A stretch of DNA of 64,000 bases from Nocardia xishanensis NBRC 101358 (GTDB taxonomy: Bacteria > Actinomycetota > Actinomycetes > Mycobacteriales > Mycobacteriaceae), in assembly GCF_001613365.1 (NCBI RefSeq), contig NZ_BDCF01000023.1, forward strand, positions 1-64,000. Direction: 5' to 3'. Positions 16,350-23,678 of this stretch are shown piece after piece; the first letter of the stretch is position 1, and every line of letters starts with the position of its first letter. The notes under the pieces were generated by a model. That model did no database searches. It was given only the letters and a program-made list of their open reading frames with translations, and was not told the DNA's origin. A program made the translations under genes and the position numbers.

Positions 16350-16388
16350 GGCGGCGCGGTGATTTCGGTCGCCGCGCCGCCTTCGTTT
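16350..16388 (+). terminator. intrinsic terminator after doxX-like gene
   Basis: GGCGGCGCGG (16350-16359) and CCGCGCCGCC (16372-16381) form a perfect 10-bp stem with a 12-nt loop. TTCGTTTT follows, a clear U-rich tail for this GC content. Confidence 0.88.
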
Positions 16389-16469
16389 TCGGCCCACCTG
16401 GGTTTTGTCACACCGCGCGCCGCCACGTCGTCGTCTCGGTGCGGCCCGAGTAGAGATTCAGGAGAGAAG

Positions 16470-16865
16470 ATGACCATCGAGATCAGCAACCCCGCCGAAC
16501 TGCACGACCCGACCGGATTCGGCTACAGCCACGTCGCGCGGGTATCCGGCGAGCTGGTTCTCATCGCAGGCCAATACGACTCCGACGCCGAGGGGCACAC
16601 CACCACCGAGGACTTCGCGCGTCAGGTGGACCGGGCCTTCGCCAACCTCGGCATCGCGTTGCGCTCGGCGGGATTGGACTACCCGGACGTCGCGCAGCTG
16701 CGTACTTTCATCGTCGACCACGATCTGGACAAGCTGACGGTCCTCGGCAAGAAGATCGCCGAGATCTGGGGCGAGCGGCCGCCGACGCAGACGTTGCTCG
16801 GCGTCGCGGCGTTGGCGTTGCCGGGGATGCTCTTCGAGGTGGACGCGCTCGCGGTGCGGGGGTGA
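16470..16865 (+). CDS. RidA family protein (reactive imine deaminase-like)
   Basis: A 131-residue YjgF/YER057c/UK114-family protein; RidA members hydrolyse reactive enamine/imine intermediates released by PLP enzymes. Typical elements are VARVSGELVLIAGQ, FARQVDRAFANLGIALRSAG and the C-terminal PTQTLLGVAALALPGMLFEVDALA. The canonical RidA arginine in the R-x-x-V/C segment near residue 105 is not evident, as Thr-Leu-Leu-Gly-Val replaces it, so classic imine hydrolysis is doubtful. ATG 16470 has AGGAGA six bases upstream. It is monocistronic between a terminator and the SUMF1 gene. Confidence 0.86.
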   Translation: MTIEISNPAELHDPTGFGYSHVARVSGELVLIAGQYDSDAEGHTTTEDFARQVDRAFANLGIALRSAGLDYPDVAQLRTFIVDHDLDKLTVLGKKIAEIWGERPPTQTLLGVAALALPGMLFEVDALAVRG

Positions 16866-17016
16866 GCCGAGGGGCGGATGCCACATAGGCGTACCTCCGC
16901 CTCCGCCGGGCTGCGCGTGGCTGTCGACGGGACTGCGTCCGGCTGTGCCGACGCGCGTACCTCCCGCTTTCGCCCGCCGTTGTCGACGGACCCACGCCCA
17001 CTGAGATCATGAGATC

Positions 17017-17673
17017 GTGAGCGTGGGTATCGAGCTGGTGGCCGTCGCGGCGGGCCGGGTGGCGTTGTCGGACCGGCGCACCGAGCGGAGCTGGTCGGTC
17101 GATCTCGCGCCGTACCGGATCGGTGCGGTCGCTGTCACCCAGGCGCAATACGCGGCGGTCACGGGGCTGCGGCCGAGCTCCGTCGCGGGGGATCGGCTTC
17201 CTGTGGAGAGCGTTTCGTGGATCGACGCCATCGGTTTCTGCAATGCCCTCTCGAGACGCGAGGGGTTCGCTCCCGCCTATCGCGTCGAGGGGTTGGCCGT
17301 GGAATGGGATGCCGCGGCAGCGGGATATCGCTTGCCCACCGAAGCCGAGTGGGAACATGCCTGCCGGGCAGGCACTTCCGGGCCTCGCTACGGCGAGCTC
17401 GACGAGATCGCCTGGTACCGCGACAATTCCGCCGGGCACGCGCACGAGGTCGGCCGGAAGGCGCCCAATTCCTGGGGGCTGTACGACATGCTCGGCAACA
17501 CGTGGGATTGGTGCTGGGACGTCTACGACGCCGAGGTGTACGGGGAGTACCGGGTGCTGCGCGGAGGCGGGTGGTCCGATCGGCACTGGAGTTGCCGTGC
17601 GTCGGTGCGGCGGCGCAGTCACCCGACGTTTCGGATCGATGACGTGGGGTTCCGGGTCGCGCGCTCGGAGTGA
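17017..17673 (+). CDS. SUMF1/FGE-sulfatase domain protein, probably not a true formylglycine enzyme
   Basis: A 218-residue stand-alone formylglycine-generating-enzyme (SUMF1) domain. It shows the fold motifs VTQAQYAAVTG, PVESVSWIDAIGFCNAL, RLPTEAEWEHACRAG, NSWGLYDMLGNTWDWCWD and VLRGGGWSD. Active FGE enzymes carry two cysteines in the C-terminal R-G-G-x-x-x-C-x4-C region that bind copper. Here the region reads RGGGWSDRHWSCRAS, with only one cysteine. This fits the wider SUMF1 family (PvdO- or EgtB-like folds) rather than sulfatase activation. No sulfatase gene is nearby. It starts with GTG and has a weak GATCAT box 6 nt before it. Confidence 0.85.
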   Translation: MSVGIELVAVAAGRVALSDRRTERSWSVDLAPYRIGAVAVTQAQYAAVTGLRPSSVAGDRLPVESVSWIDAIGFCNALSRREGFAPAYRVEGLAVEWDAAAAGYRLPTEAEWEHACRAGTSGPRYGELDEIAWYRDNSAGHAHEVGRKAPNSWGLYDMLGNTWDWCWDVYDAEVYGEYRVLRGGGWSDRHWSCRASVRRRSHPTFRIDDVGFRVARSE

Positions 17674-17796
17674 ATCGAAACAGGTTGCCGCCGAAAGTGA
17701 TTTGCCTGCCTTGCACGGCGGCTTCGACCTGGGACAGACGTTCCCGACGCAGGTGGTGCCGCGCCCCGCTCCGTAGTGGCGTTAGAGCGGGTGCAC

Positions 17797-17802
17797 TAGC
17801 AT
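17797..17802 (+). promoter_or_regulatory. probable -10 box of the kinase gene
   Basis: TAGCAT lies 37 nt upstream of the kinase start, giving a leader of about 30 nt that contains a GGAGGG ribosome-binding site. No good -35 is visible. Confidence 0.4.
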
Positions 17803-17839
17803 CGGCTCGCTTGCCGGTGGAGACGAAGGAGGGGGCGGC

Positions 17840-19573
17840 GTGCTGTACGAGGGGGAGGTCTTCGCGGGCTACGTCATCGAGCGACAGCTCGGACGCGGCG
17901 GCATGGGATCGGTGTACCTGGCCAGGCATCCGCGCCTGCCGCGGCGTACCGCGCTCAAGCTGCTGAATCGGGAGATGTTCGCCGACAACGAGATTCGCGC
18001 CCGCTTCGAACGCGAAGCCGATGTCGTCGCGCGGCTGGACCATCCGAACATCGTGACCGTCTACGACCGCGGGGTCGAGGACGAGCAGCTGTGGATCTCG
18101 ATGCAGTACGTCGACGGTTCCGATGCCGCCGAAATCGACACCAACTCGTTCACGCCCGAACGCGCCGTCCGTATCGTCGCCGAAACCGCGAATGCGCTGG
18201 ACTACGCGCACAGCATGGGCATCCTGCATCGCGACGTCAAACCCGCCAACATCCTGCTCGCCCATCCGGGCGCGGGTCAGGAACGAATCTTTCTGACCGA
18301 CTTCGGCATAGCCCGTCTCCGCGACGACGCGGTCCACCTCACCCGGACCGGCACCTTCACCGCCACCCTCACCTACGCCTCCCCGGAGCAGCTCACCGGC
18401 GCGCCGCTCGACGGCCGCACCGACCAGTACTCGCTGGCCTGCACGCTGTACTGGCTGCTCGCGGGCGTGGTGCCGTTCGAATCCACCAACCCCACGGTGG
18501 TCATTCAAGGGCATCTACAGCAGCCGCCGCCTCCGCTGAGCGGCGTTCGGTACGGAATGCCTGCCGCGCTGGACGGCGTGCTTGCGCGAGCGCTGTCCAA
18601 GCGGGCCGAGGAAAGATTCGGCAGTTGTGCGGAATTCGCCGAGGCGGCGCGGCGGGCGCTGGCAGGCGTGCCGGTGGGCGCGTCGGCTGCGGCGATGACT
18701 CCGCCCGGGCCGTACGTCGCGGCCGCTGGCGCGCCCAACTCGCACGCTCCCGCACTCGGCTTGCCGCAGGGTATTTCAGCGCCGATGGGTCAAGGGCAGG
18801 CCTCGCCAGTTCCGACGGCGCACGGACAGGGTTCGTCAGCGCCGATGGCGCACGTTCCTCCAGCGCCGATGGGACAAGTTCCTTTGGTTCCGATCGCGCT
18901 GGGGCCGCTGACGCCGATGGCGCATGGGCCGGTCGGCGCTCCGCGCGGCGGCATGATGCCCGGAGCAGCACCACCACAACGGCGTTCGCCGCTCGTCCTT
19001 CTCGCCGTCCTGTGCGCAGTCGCGGTGCTCACCATCAGCGGTGTCGCCGTCGCGTTGGTGCTCACCAGCTCGAATGCCGCCGCCGACGTCGACCTCATCC
19101 ACCGGGAATTTCCTGGCATGGTGCCCGCCGACCCGATCGGCGCCGGCTATCGAAACGCGCGGTGCGACAAACGAACCACCCACACCGCGGAAGCCTCCGA
19201 CTTGCAACAGCGCCCCGACTTCGGCAACTGGACCGAAGCCTGGTTCTGCTACAGCGGCGACGGCGTCGGCCCCAACAGCCTCAACCCGCCCTACTACGAG
19301 TTCTACCGATACCGCTCCGCCGCCGACGCCCGCGCGGTCGTCACCGGACTCCCCGCCAACAAGCGCTCAGAGGACGCACACGGATCGAAGAACTACACCA
19401 ACTACACCCTCGACCGCCGAAAAGACGGCTTCACCTACACCCGCATCGTCACCGTCTTCACCGGCGACACCCACCGCGAAACCCTCCTCATGTACACCCA
19501 CAGCATGGAAGGTTCCCTCCACCTCGACCTGGAAGGTGTGCGGCAATGGTGGCGGGGAGCGCCACTCGGGTGA
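17840..19573 (+). CDS. receptor-type Ser/Thr protein kinase (PknB family)
   Basis: A 577-residue Hanks-type kinase. Kinase domain at about residues 10-275: GRGGMGSVY (glycine loop, about 19-27), Lys40 in TALKLL, HRDVKPAN with Asp132, DFG at 154-156, and a Thr-rich activation loop ending TYASPEQ. A Pro/Ala/Met-rich linker (about 280-380) has loose repeats of the type APMGQ/APMAH. One transmembrane helix (about 385-409) leads to a 165-residue extracytoplasmic domain of no recognised family (it is not PASTA) containing two cysteines. GTG 17840 follows GGAGGG. It lies directly upstream of the ESX-substrate genes, so sensing or phosphorylation linked to them is possible but unproven. Confidence 0.93.
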   Translation: MLYEGEVFAGYVIERQLGRGGMGSVYLARHPRLPRRTALKLLNREMFADNEIRARFEREADVVARLDHPNIVTVYDRGVEDEQLWISMQYVDGSDAAEIDTNSFTPERAVRIVAETANALDYAHSMGILHRDVKPANILLAHPGAGQERIFLTDFGIARLRDDAVHLTRTGTFTATLTYASPEQLTGAPLDGRTDQYSLACTLYWLLAGVVPFESTNPTVVIQGHLQQPPPPLSGVRYGMPAALDGVLARALSKRAEERFGSCAEFAEAARRALAGVPVGASAAAMTPPGPYVAAAGAPNSHAPALGLPQGISAPMGQGQASPVPTAHGQGSSAPMAHVPPAPMGQVPLVPIALGPLTPMAHGPVGAPRGGMMPGAAPPQRRSPLVLLAVLCAVAVLTISGVAVALVLTSSNAAADVDLIHREFPGMVPADPIGAGYRNARCDKRTTHTAEASDLQQRPDFGNWTEAWFCYSGDGVGPNSLNPPYYEFYRYRSAADARAVVTGLPANKRSEDAHGSKNYTNYTLDRRKDGFTYTRIVTVFTGDTHRETLLMYTHSMEGSLHLDLEGVRQWWRGAPLG

Positions 19574-19740
19574 GAACGACGACCGGTCGCGGATCCACGA
19601 GCTGCCGATCGCTGTACCGGCAACTGCGAGGCCGAAGCCAGCACCATCCGGCTTGGTCCGCAACCCGATCATCGTCGCCGACGCACGATTCGCCAACGAA
19701 TACTCCACGTGCAGTAAGCTTTCGGAGAATCACGAGGGGA
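19574..19740. other. intergenic region upstream of the ESX-like operon
   Basis: The first 167 bp of the 472-bp interval between the kinase stop and the EspC-like gene. A TAAGCT hexamer near 19709 could be a -10 and GAGGGG just before 19741 a ribosome-binding site. Nothing else is recognised; the long open frames crossing it are GC-driven. Confidence 0.4.
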
Positions 19741-20049
19741 GTGATCGCGGTGGCGGGGTGGGATGTCGATTCGGCGGGCGGTGGACAGGCGCTCGGGGTG
19801 ATGCGGCTTGGCGCCGAAATCCACGGCTTCTCGTTCTACTGCCGATGGCCGCTACCTCCAACCACCCTCGTGGAGTTCATTTTGGCATCGGAATGCCCCG
19901 GGCTCACGTCCTCACTGCCGCATGCCGAGTCGAGGTCTCGCACCCATGGCCACCTAGCCGCACGCCAGACGCACCTCCCGGCCGCGAATGTACGGGACTT
20001 CGCAGTGACGCGCGAATCTCGCCACATCTTACAGAAAGTCAGAGAATGA
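19741..20049 (+). CDS. possible small ORF coupled to the EspC-like gene
   Basis: A 102-codon frame from GTG 19741 ends in the TGA of an ATGA overlap with the ATG at 20046, exactly the coupling style used by the four genes that follow. Its first 60 codons have the high GC at third positions expected of a gene; the rest are less convincing. A TAAGCT box and GAGGGG lie upstream. The product (VIAVAGWDVDSAGG at its start) matches no family I recognise. If it is not translated, the 5' region of the operon is a long leader. It stays a hypothesis. Confidence 0.3.
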   Translation: MIAVAGWDVDSAGGGQALGVMRLGAEIHGFSFYCRWPLPPTTLVEFILASECPGLTSSLPHAESRSRTHGHLAARQTHLPAANVRDFAVTRESRHILQKVRE

Positions 20050-20369
20050 CCTACGAATTCAAGGTTGCCCCGGACGACATCGACAAGGCGGCAGACCAGC
20101 TGGGGGAAATCGCTACGGGAAGCGCGAAGGCCGTCGAGTACGCCAAGAAGTGGCTCGATCTGGAAAGTAATGCCGGTCTGGTCCTGAAACCTCTCATGGA
20201 CGTTCTTCAAGAAGCCTGTGACGAGCTGGCGGTAAATTATACCCGGCTGGGCTCCAAGACGAGCGAAGCCGCTACGGAGTTGGAGAAGGCCGCGGACATG
20301 TACCGAACTATCGACAAAGCGCGGGCCGAAGCGCTCGACAAGACCTACCCGACGAAGGCTGATAAATGA
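20046..20369 (+). CDS. EspC-like type VII secretion target (DUF2580-like)
   Basis: A 107-residue all-helical protein. The N-terminus (YEFKVAPDDIDKAADQLG) resembles the ESX-1 secretion-associated EspC/DUF2580 family. The ESX secretion signature YxxxD is present as Tyr86-Arg-Thr-Ile-Asp90 after a helix rich in Ala/Glu, in the same place as the YSEAD of M. tuberculosis EspC. It should therefore be exported as a helical hairpin, perhaps with the next gene product. Its TGA overlaps the following ATG (ATGA at 20366-20369). No ESX core genes are in the window, so export would rely on a system encoded elsewhere. Confidence 0.75.
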   Translation: MTYEFKVAPDDIDKAADQLGEIATGSAKAVEYAKKWLDLESNAGLVLKPLMDVLQEACDELAVNYTRLGSKTSEAATELEKAADMYRTIDKARAEALDKTYPTKADK

Positions 20370-21109
20370 CCGACAGTACTGCTGCACCTGATCCGACCGA
20401 GAAGCTCGTCGCACCGGAGGTCGAGGCTTGGTTGTCGACCGGAGGAACTCTGGTCGACTTCGTGCTGGGAAACGCGTACAGCGTCACCTACTACTTGAAT
20501 CTCATCGTCTCGTTGACTGGATTCAACCCGGTCGGAGAGGTGCAGGAGTACTTCGGAGGAGATTGGCAAAAGCTCCTCGAATCCGCCAAGGCGGTCGAGA
20601 ATCTGGCCGCGTACAACACTGCCTACGCTGACGCGGTCGAGTCGGCGATGAAAAACATGGAGTCGTCCTGGCAGGGCAATGCAGCCACCAGCGCGGACGA
20701 CTACTTCTCCAAACTGACGACGGCTGTCGACGGGCAGGTCGATCCCTTGACAGAGGTCGCTAACGCGATCGCCGCCTTTGCGTGGGCATCGTTCGGCATC
20801 GCGCAGACCGTCCAAGCGATTCTTCTGGAAATCGGCGACCAAATTGTTCAGTGGGTGCTGACTAAAATAGCAGCAGCTGCTGCCAGGGCGACTGGCTATG
20901 GCGCTGCGGCTGCAGCCGCACTGGAAGTCGTCTGTGTCGCCATCGTCATCGCAATGAATTTCAATACCGTGAAGCTGATAAAAAATCTAGGAGCCGCGCT
21001 GGCTGCCGCACAAGCAGCCGTCGGTACGATCACCGCATTCATAGGGACCGCGATGGAATTCCGAATTCCCAGCCTGGGCGGGAGCTACGATCATCCCGGG
21101 GTGATCTGA
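20366..21109 (+). CDS. WXG-motif helical protein, probable ESX substrate
   Basis: A 247-residue protein. Residues 75-125 resemble a WXG100 helical hairpin, with Trp102-Gln-Gly104 in MESSWQGNAATSADDYF at the turn. The part after about residue 130 is hydrophobic and Ala-rich (AFAWASFGIAQTVQAILLEIG, then AAAAAALEVVCVAIVIAMNF), with two or three segments able to insert in membranes. The combination recalls ESX substrates with a WXG head and a membrane-active tail, such as EspA-like proteins; homology to any named protein is not established. It is coupled at both ends (ATGA upstream, TGATG downstream). Confidence 0.65.
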   Translation: MTDSTAAPDPTEKLVAPEVEAWLSTGGTLVDFVLGNAYSVTYYLNLIVSLTGFNPVGEVQEYFGGDWQKLLESAKAVENLAAYNTAYADAVESAMKNMESSWQGNAATSADDYFSKLTTAVDGQVDPLTEVANAIAAFAWASFGIAQTVQAILLEIGDQIVQWVLTKIAAAAARATGYGAAAAAALEVVCVAIVIAMNFNTVKLIKNLGAALAAAQAAVGTITAFIGTAMEFRIPSLGGSYDHPGVI

Positions 21110-21657
21110 TGAGTCGCGAAGAACCGATGCTGGACCTCGTCGGCGGCGACATCGGCATGTCACGTCATCTTGCGAAAGCTATGAACATCATCGTCGGCAG
21201 CGCGGGCGTTGACGCAGATCTGAAGGCGCAAATACAGGGCATCCTGCAGGGGAAGGGCACGCTTCGCGATCTCGCCCACAGCGAGGCATTCGCGCGACTT
21301 GGCGACGCCGTCATCCCCCAGGCGCTCGCGGATTTCGCGGCGACTTCGCCCGAGGAAATCCAGCGAAAGGCCGAACTGGGAAATGCAATCCTCGAGAGCT
21401 ACCGGAAACAGGATTCCGAGACTCCGCCACCCGCTGAACCCTCCCGGGGTACGTCACCCGACCAATCGCCGACCAGCGCTCCCCAATCGACTCCCTCCGC
21501 GTCCGCTGCCAACATCTCGAGTAGCGGTGACCGCCCAGCGAGCCATGTGATTCCAGGAACTCGGAAGCCCAATCGCGACCGGATCGTCACGCCCGACGAT
21601 CTGGATGACGACGATCTGTACTTCCAGGACCGCAACCAGCGTGGCTGGCTCCAGTGA
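21109..21657 (+). CDS. hypothetical protein with disordered Pro/Ser linker and acidic C-terminus
   Basis: A 182-residue protein. The first 95 residues form a helical domain (LAKAMNIIVGSAGVDADLKA, then QALADFAATSPEEI). A Pro/Ser/Thr-rich linker follows (about 100-145), then an acidic tail with DDLDDDDLYF near residue 168. It starts on the last base of the previous stop (TGATG at 21107). In length and operon position it recalls EspD of the M. tuberculosis espACD operon, but I see no sequence match, so no name is given. Function is unknown. Confidence 0.6.
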   Translation: MSREEPMLDLVGGDIGMSRHLAKAMNIIVGSAGVDADLKAQIQGILQGKGTLRDLAHSEAFARLGDAVIPQALADFAATSPEEIQRKAELGNAILESYRKQDSETPPPAEPSRGTSPDQSPTSAPQSTPSASAANISSSGDRPASHVIPGTRKPNRDRIVTPDDLDDDDLYFQDRNQRGWLQ

Positions 21658-22412
21658 GGCGACTGCGCCTGGCTGGCGAGTACTACAGCCCCAATAGTGG
21701 TGGCTTCGAACCGAACCCGCTACCGCCGACCCCGTTGGTGCACCAGCGGCAGTGGACTCACCAGGACGATGTGACGATCCGGCTGCGTCGGTGTCGAAAA
21801 GCTTTGCCGAATACTGGTTCCCTTTGGCGGAAGACGGACCGGCGGCTACACGTCGAACCACTCGAACTGGAAGTCGCGCAACCTCTGCCCGATGTGTGTG
21901 CCAGGCACGGTCGCCCGGCGGTGTCCCGAAGCGAGGTGCGAGCCTGCTTCTACGACACCGACCTGCATCCTCGGTTTCATCGCTCGGCCTTCGAGCGAGA
22001 CCTGGCCAAGCTCGTGTGGCTGAGAATGGTCACGGGCGCACCGGTTTCGACGATCCTCGACGGCGAGTGGCCTGTCTGTGATCGATGCGTCCGCACCACC
22101 CGGCGATACCGCTGGCTCGCCCGCGCGCTGCTGTGGGTGATGGCCGTCAATCTCGTCGCTGTGGTGATAGTCAGCGTGGCGAACATCGATCTTCTGCTCG
22201 TCCCGCTAGTACTCGCTCTATTCCCGGGTTCGATTCCGCTGGGTTTGGTTGTGTTCATTCTGCTGGCCAACAAGGGCACTCAGCGGGTGACCTACCGTCC
22301 GATCTATGACGAAAGATTCGCCTTCGTCCAAGCCCATTCCCGTTTCCGCGCGGCGATCGAACAAGACCCTCGCTATCGCCCTCCGCTCGACGAAGAGCCC
22401 GACACGACATGA
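21654..22412 (+). CDS. membrane protein with Cys/His zinc-binding-like head
   Basis: A 252-residue protein. A soluble N-terminal part (1-145) carries CARHG and, about 75 residues later, CDRC, a spaced Cys-x2-His ... Cys-x2-Cys set that could bind zinc. Two adjacent transmembrane helices follow (about 158-180, LLWVMAVNLVAVVIVSVAN; and 183-208, LLLVPLVLALFPGSIPLGLVVFILL). The C-terminus is short and cytosolic-like. GTG 21654 overlaps the preceding TGA, so it is the last gene of the coupled set starting at 20046. It may be a membrane partner of the putative substrates; this is inference from context. Confidence 0.6.
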   Translation: MRRLRLAGEYYSPNSGGFEPNPLPPTPLVHQRQWTHQDDVTIRLRRCRKALPNTGSLWRKTDRRLHVEPLELEVAQPLPDVCARHGRPAVSRSEVRACFYDTDLHPRFHRSAFERDLAKLVWLRMVTGAPVSTILDGEWPVCDRCVRTTRRYRWLARALLWVMAVNLVAVVIVSVANIDLLLVPLVLALFPGSIPLGLVVFILLANKGTQRVTYRPIYDERFAFVQAHSRFRAAIEQDPRYRPPLDEEPDTT

Positions 22413-22567
22413 TGATCAGCGGCGGTGGTGGGGAAGCGCCAACTCTCCTGAGCTGTTGGGCGCTTGGCCGCCGTCGGATAAGATGACCGTGCCCGAGTGG
22501 GAACCGTGGGGGATCCATCTACGTCTTATCCTGTGAGGGCTCGTCGGCGCTGGATGTCAGGAGGGGT

Positions 22568-23152
22568 ATGCGAGCCATGGGGATGTCGAGCAGGTTCGCG
22601 GTGCGTCTGGCTGTTGGTGCGGCTGCCGTGAGTTCCGTGCTGGCGAGTTGCACGTCGACCGTTGGCGGGAACGCGACGGAGGAGGGGAGTAGTCCGTTCT
22701 CGCACAATGAGTCGGTTCCGCTGTTCAATCCGTGTACAGATCTGTCGAATGACGTGTTGCGGGGGGACAAGTTGGATCCGGCGACCAAGCAAGTGAGCGC
22801 GGACAGTGAGTCCAACGATGAGGCTTGGTGGAAAGTCTGCAACTGGAGATCGACCGAGGGACCGTATGCCGTCAGCATCTTCTCGACGAGGCGCACGGTC
22901 CCTGAACGTCGAGCGAATGATCAAAGTCTCGTGATCGAAGACGTCGCCGTAGGATCCAGGGCCGGCGTGGTGCACACCAAGAGGCACGATCCTGACAAGC
23001 TGACCTGTTATGTCAGTGTTCCCGCCGCGCAGGGGATGTTCGAGGTGGGAATCGCCTGGCGGTACAGCGAGCGTGGTTCTATGCCACAATCACCGCCCTG
23101 TGACTTGGCCGAGCGGCATATGAGGTACTTCGAACCGATTCTGCCGAAATGA
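22568..23152 (+). CDS. DUF3558 family lipoprotein
   Basis: A 194-residue secreted lipoprotein. A basic signal peptide ends in a lipobox Leu-Ala-Ser-Cys (Cys28). The mature part shows the DUF3558 pattern: LFNPCTDLSNDVLR near the start, WWKVCNWRS in the middle and a C-terminal CDLAERHM segment, with cysteines likely forming disulfides. DUF3558 lipoproteins are abundant in Nocardia and relatives and often sit beside ESX substrate genes; their role is unknown. AGGAGG at 22559 supports ATG 22568, or the in-frame ATG at 22577 with more usual spacing. It opens the second ESX-like group. Confidence 0.85.
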   Translation: MRAMGMSSRFAVRLAVGAAAVSSVLASCTSTVGGNATEEGSSPFSHNESVPLFNPCTDLSNDVLRGDKLDPATKQVSADSESNDEAWWKVCNWRSTEGPYAVSIFSTRRTVPERRANDQSLVIEDVAVGSRAGVVHTKRHDPDKLTCYVSVPAAQGMFEVGIAWRYSERGSMPQSPPCDLAERHMRYFEPILPK

Positions 23153-23249
23153 GAACTCTGCTTTCGGAGGCCGGTGCGGCGCGTTTCGCGCGTCACGGTC
23201 TCCAACGTCACGGTTCGGCTCGGAGAATTGGTCGGAGAGGGAGGGGCTG

Positions 23250-23669
23250 ATGTCGAACGCAAACGAACCTGCGGGAAGCCAGCAAAACCCAGCGTCGCTA
23301 GACGACGCTTTGGCCCAGTGGCGCGGGTACAAGCAGAAAGCTGAAGCGGGCGAGTTCCGAATGGATCATCAGATCGGTGATGCGCTGCGCAACCGCGCCG
23401 AGGTAATGCTCAAAGGACTAGAGGATTACCTCCTCGTCAAGGCATCCGACCTGGGGCAGATAAGTGGTTTCGGAACCCTGCCTTCCGCCGAGGCTCTGAA
23501 GAAAAAATTCGAGAACAAGGCGGTCAACGACTCCGACTCTGCGGTCAATCAGTTGAAGAAGCACATCGACGTTGTCACGTTGATGCGCGATACCTACGCC
23601 TTGTCGATTCGCAAGCTTTCCGACACCGATCAGGCCAATGCCAGTCAGTTCAACAACACGGATGTATAA
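23250..23669 (+). CDS. small helical ESX-associated protein
   Basis: A 139-residue, mostly helical and charged protein (LDDALAQWRGYKQKAEAG, then DSAVNQLKKHIDVVTLMRDTYALSI). Size and helicity suit a WXG100/ESX-substrate partner, but it has neither a WXG turn nor a YxxxD/E motif, so it may be the partner that lacks the signal. It lies 97 bp after the lipoprotein gene and 9 bp before the Gly-Pro-repeat protein gene, probably in one operon. No family is recognised. Confidence 0.6.
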   Translation: MSNANEPAGSQQNPASLDDALAQWRGYKQKAEAGEFRMDHQIGDALRNRAEVMLKGLEDYLLVKASDLGQISGFGTLPSAEALKKKFENKAVNDSDSAVNQLKKHIDVVTLMRDTYALSIRKLSDTDQANASQFNNTDV

Positions 23670-23678
23670 GCAGGCGTA

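Noticed and set aside
16888..16990. Degenerate direct repeat (GCGTACCTC ... TGTCGACGG twice)
   Set aside because: Similarity is patchy and no function is suggested; it could be a dispersed intergenic repeat, which one window cannot show.
17017..17673. Formylglycine-generating enzyme
   Set aside because: One of the two catalytic cysteines is missing and no sulfatase adjoins it.
17697..17765. Antisense coding remnant upstream of the kinase (reads ERLSQVEAAVQGRQ)
   Set aside because: Short, with no start, partner or family; it may be chance.
21109..21657. Calling the 182-residue protein EspD
   Set aside because: Only length and operon place are similar; no sequence motif supports it.
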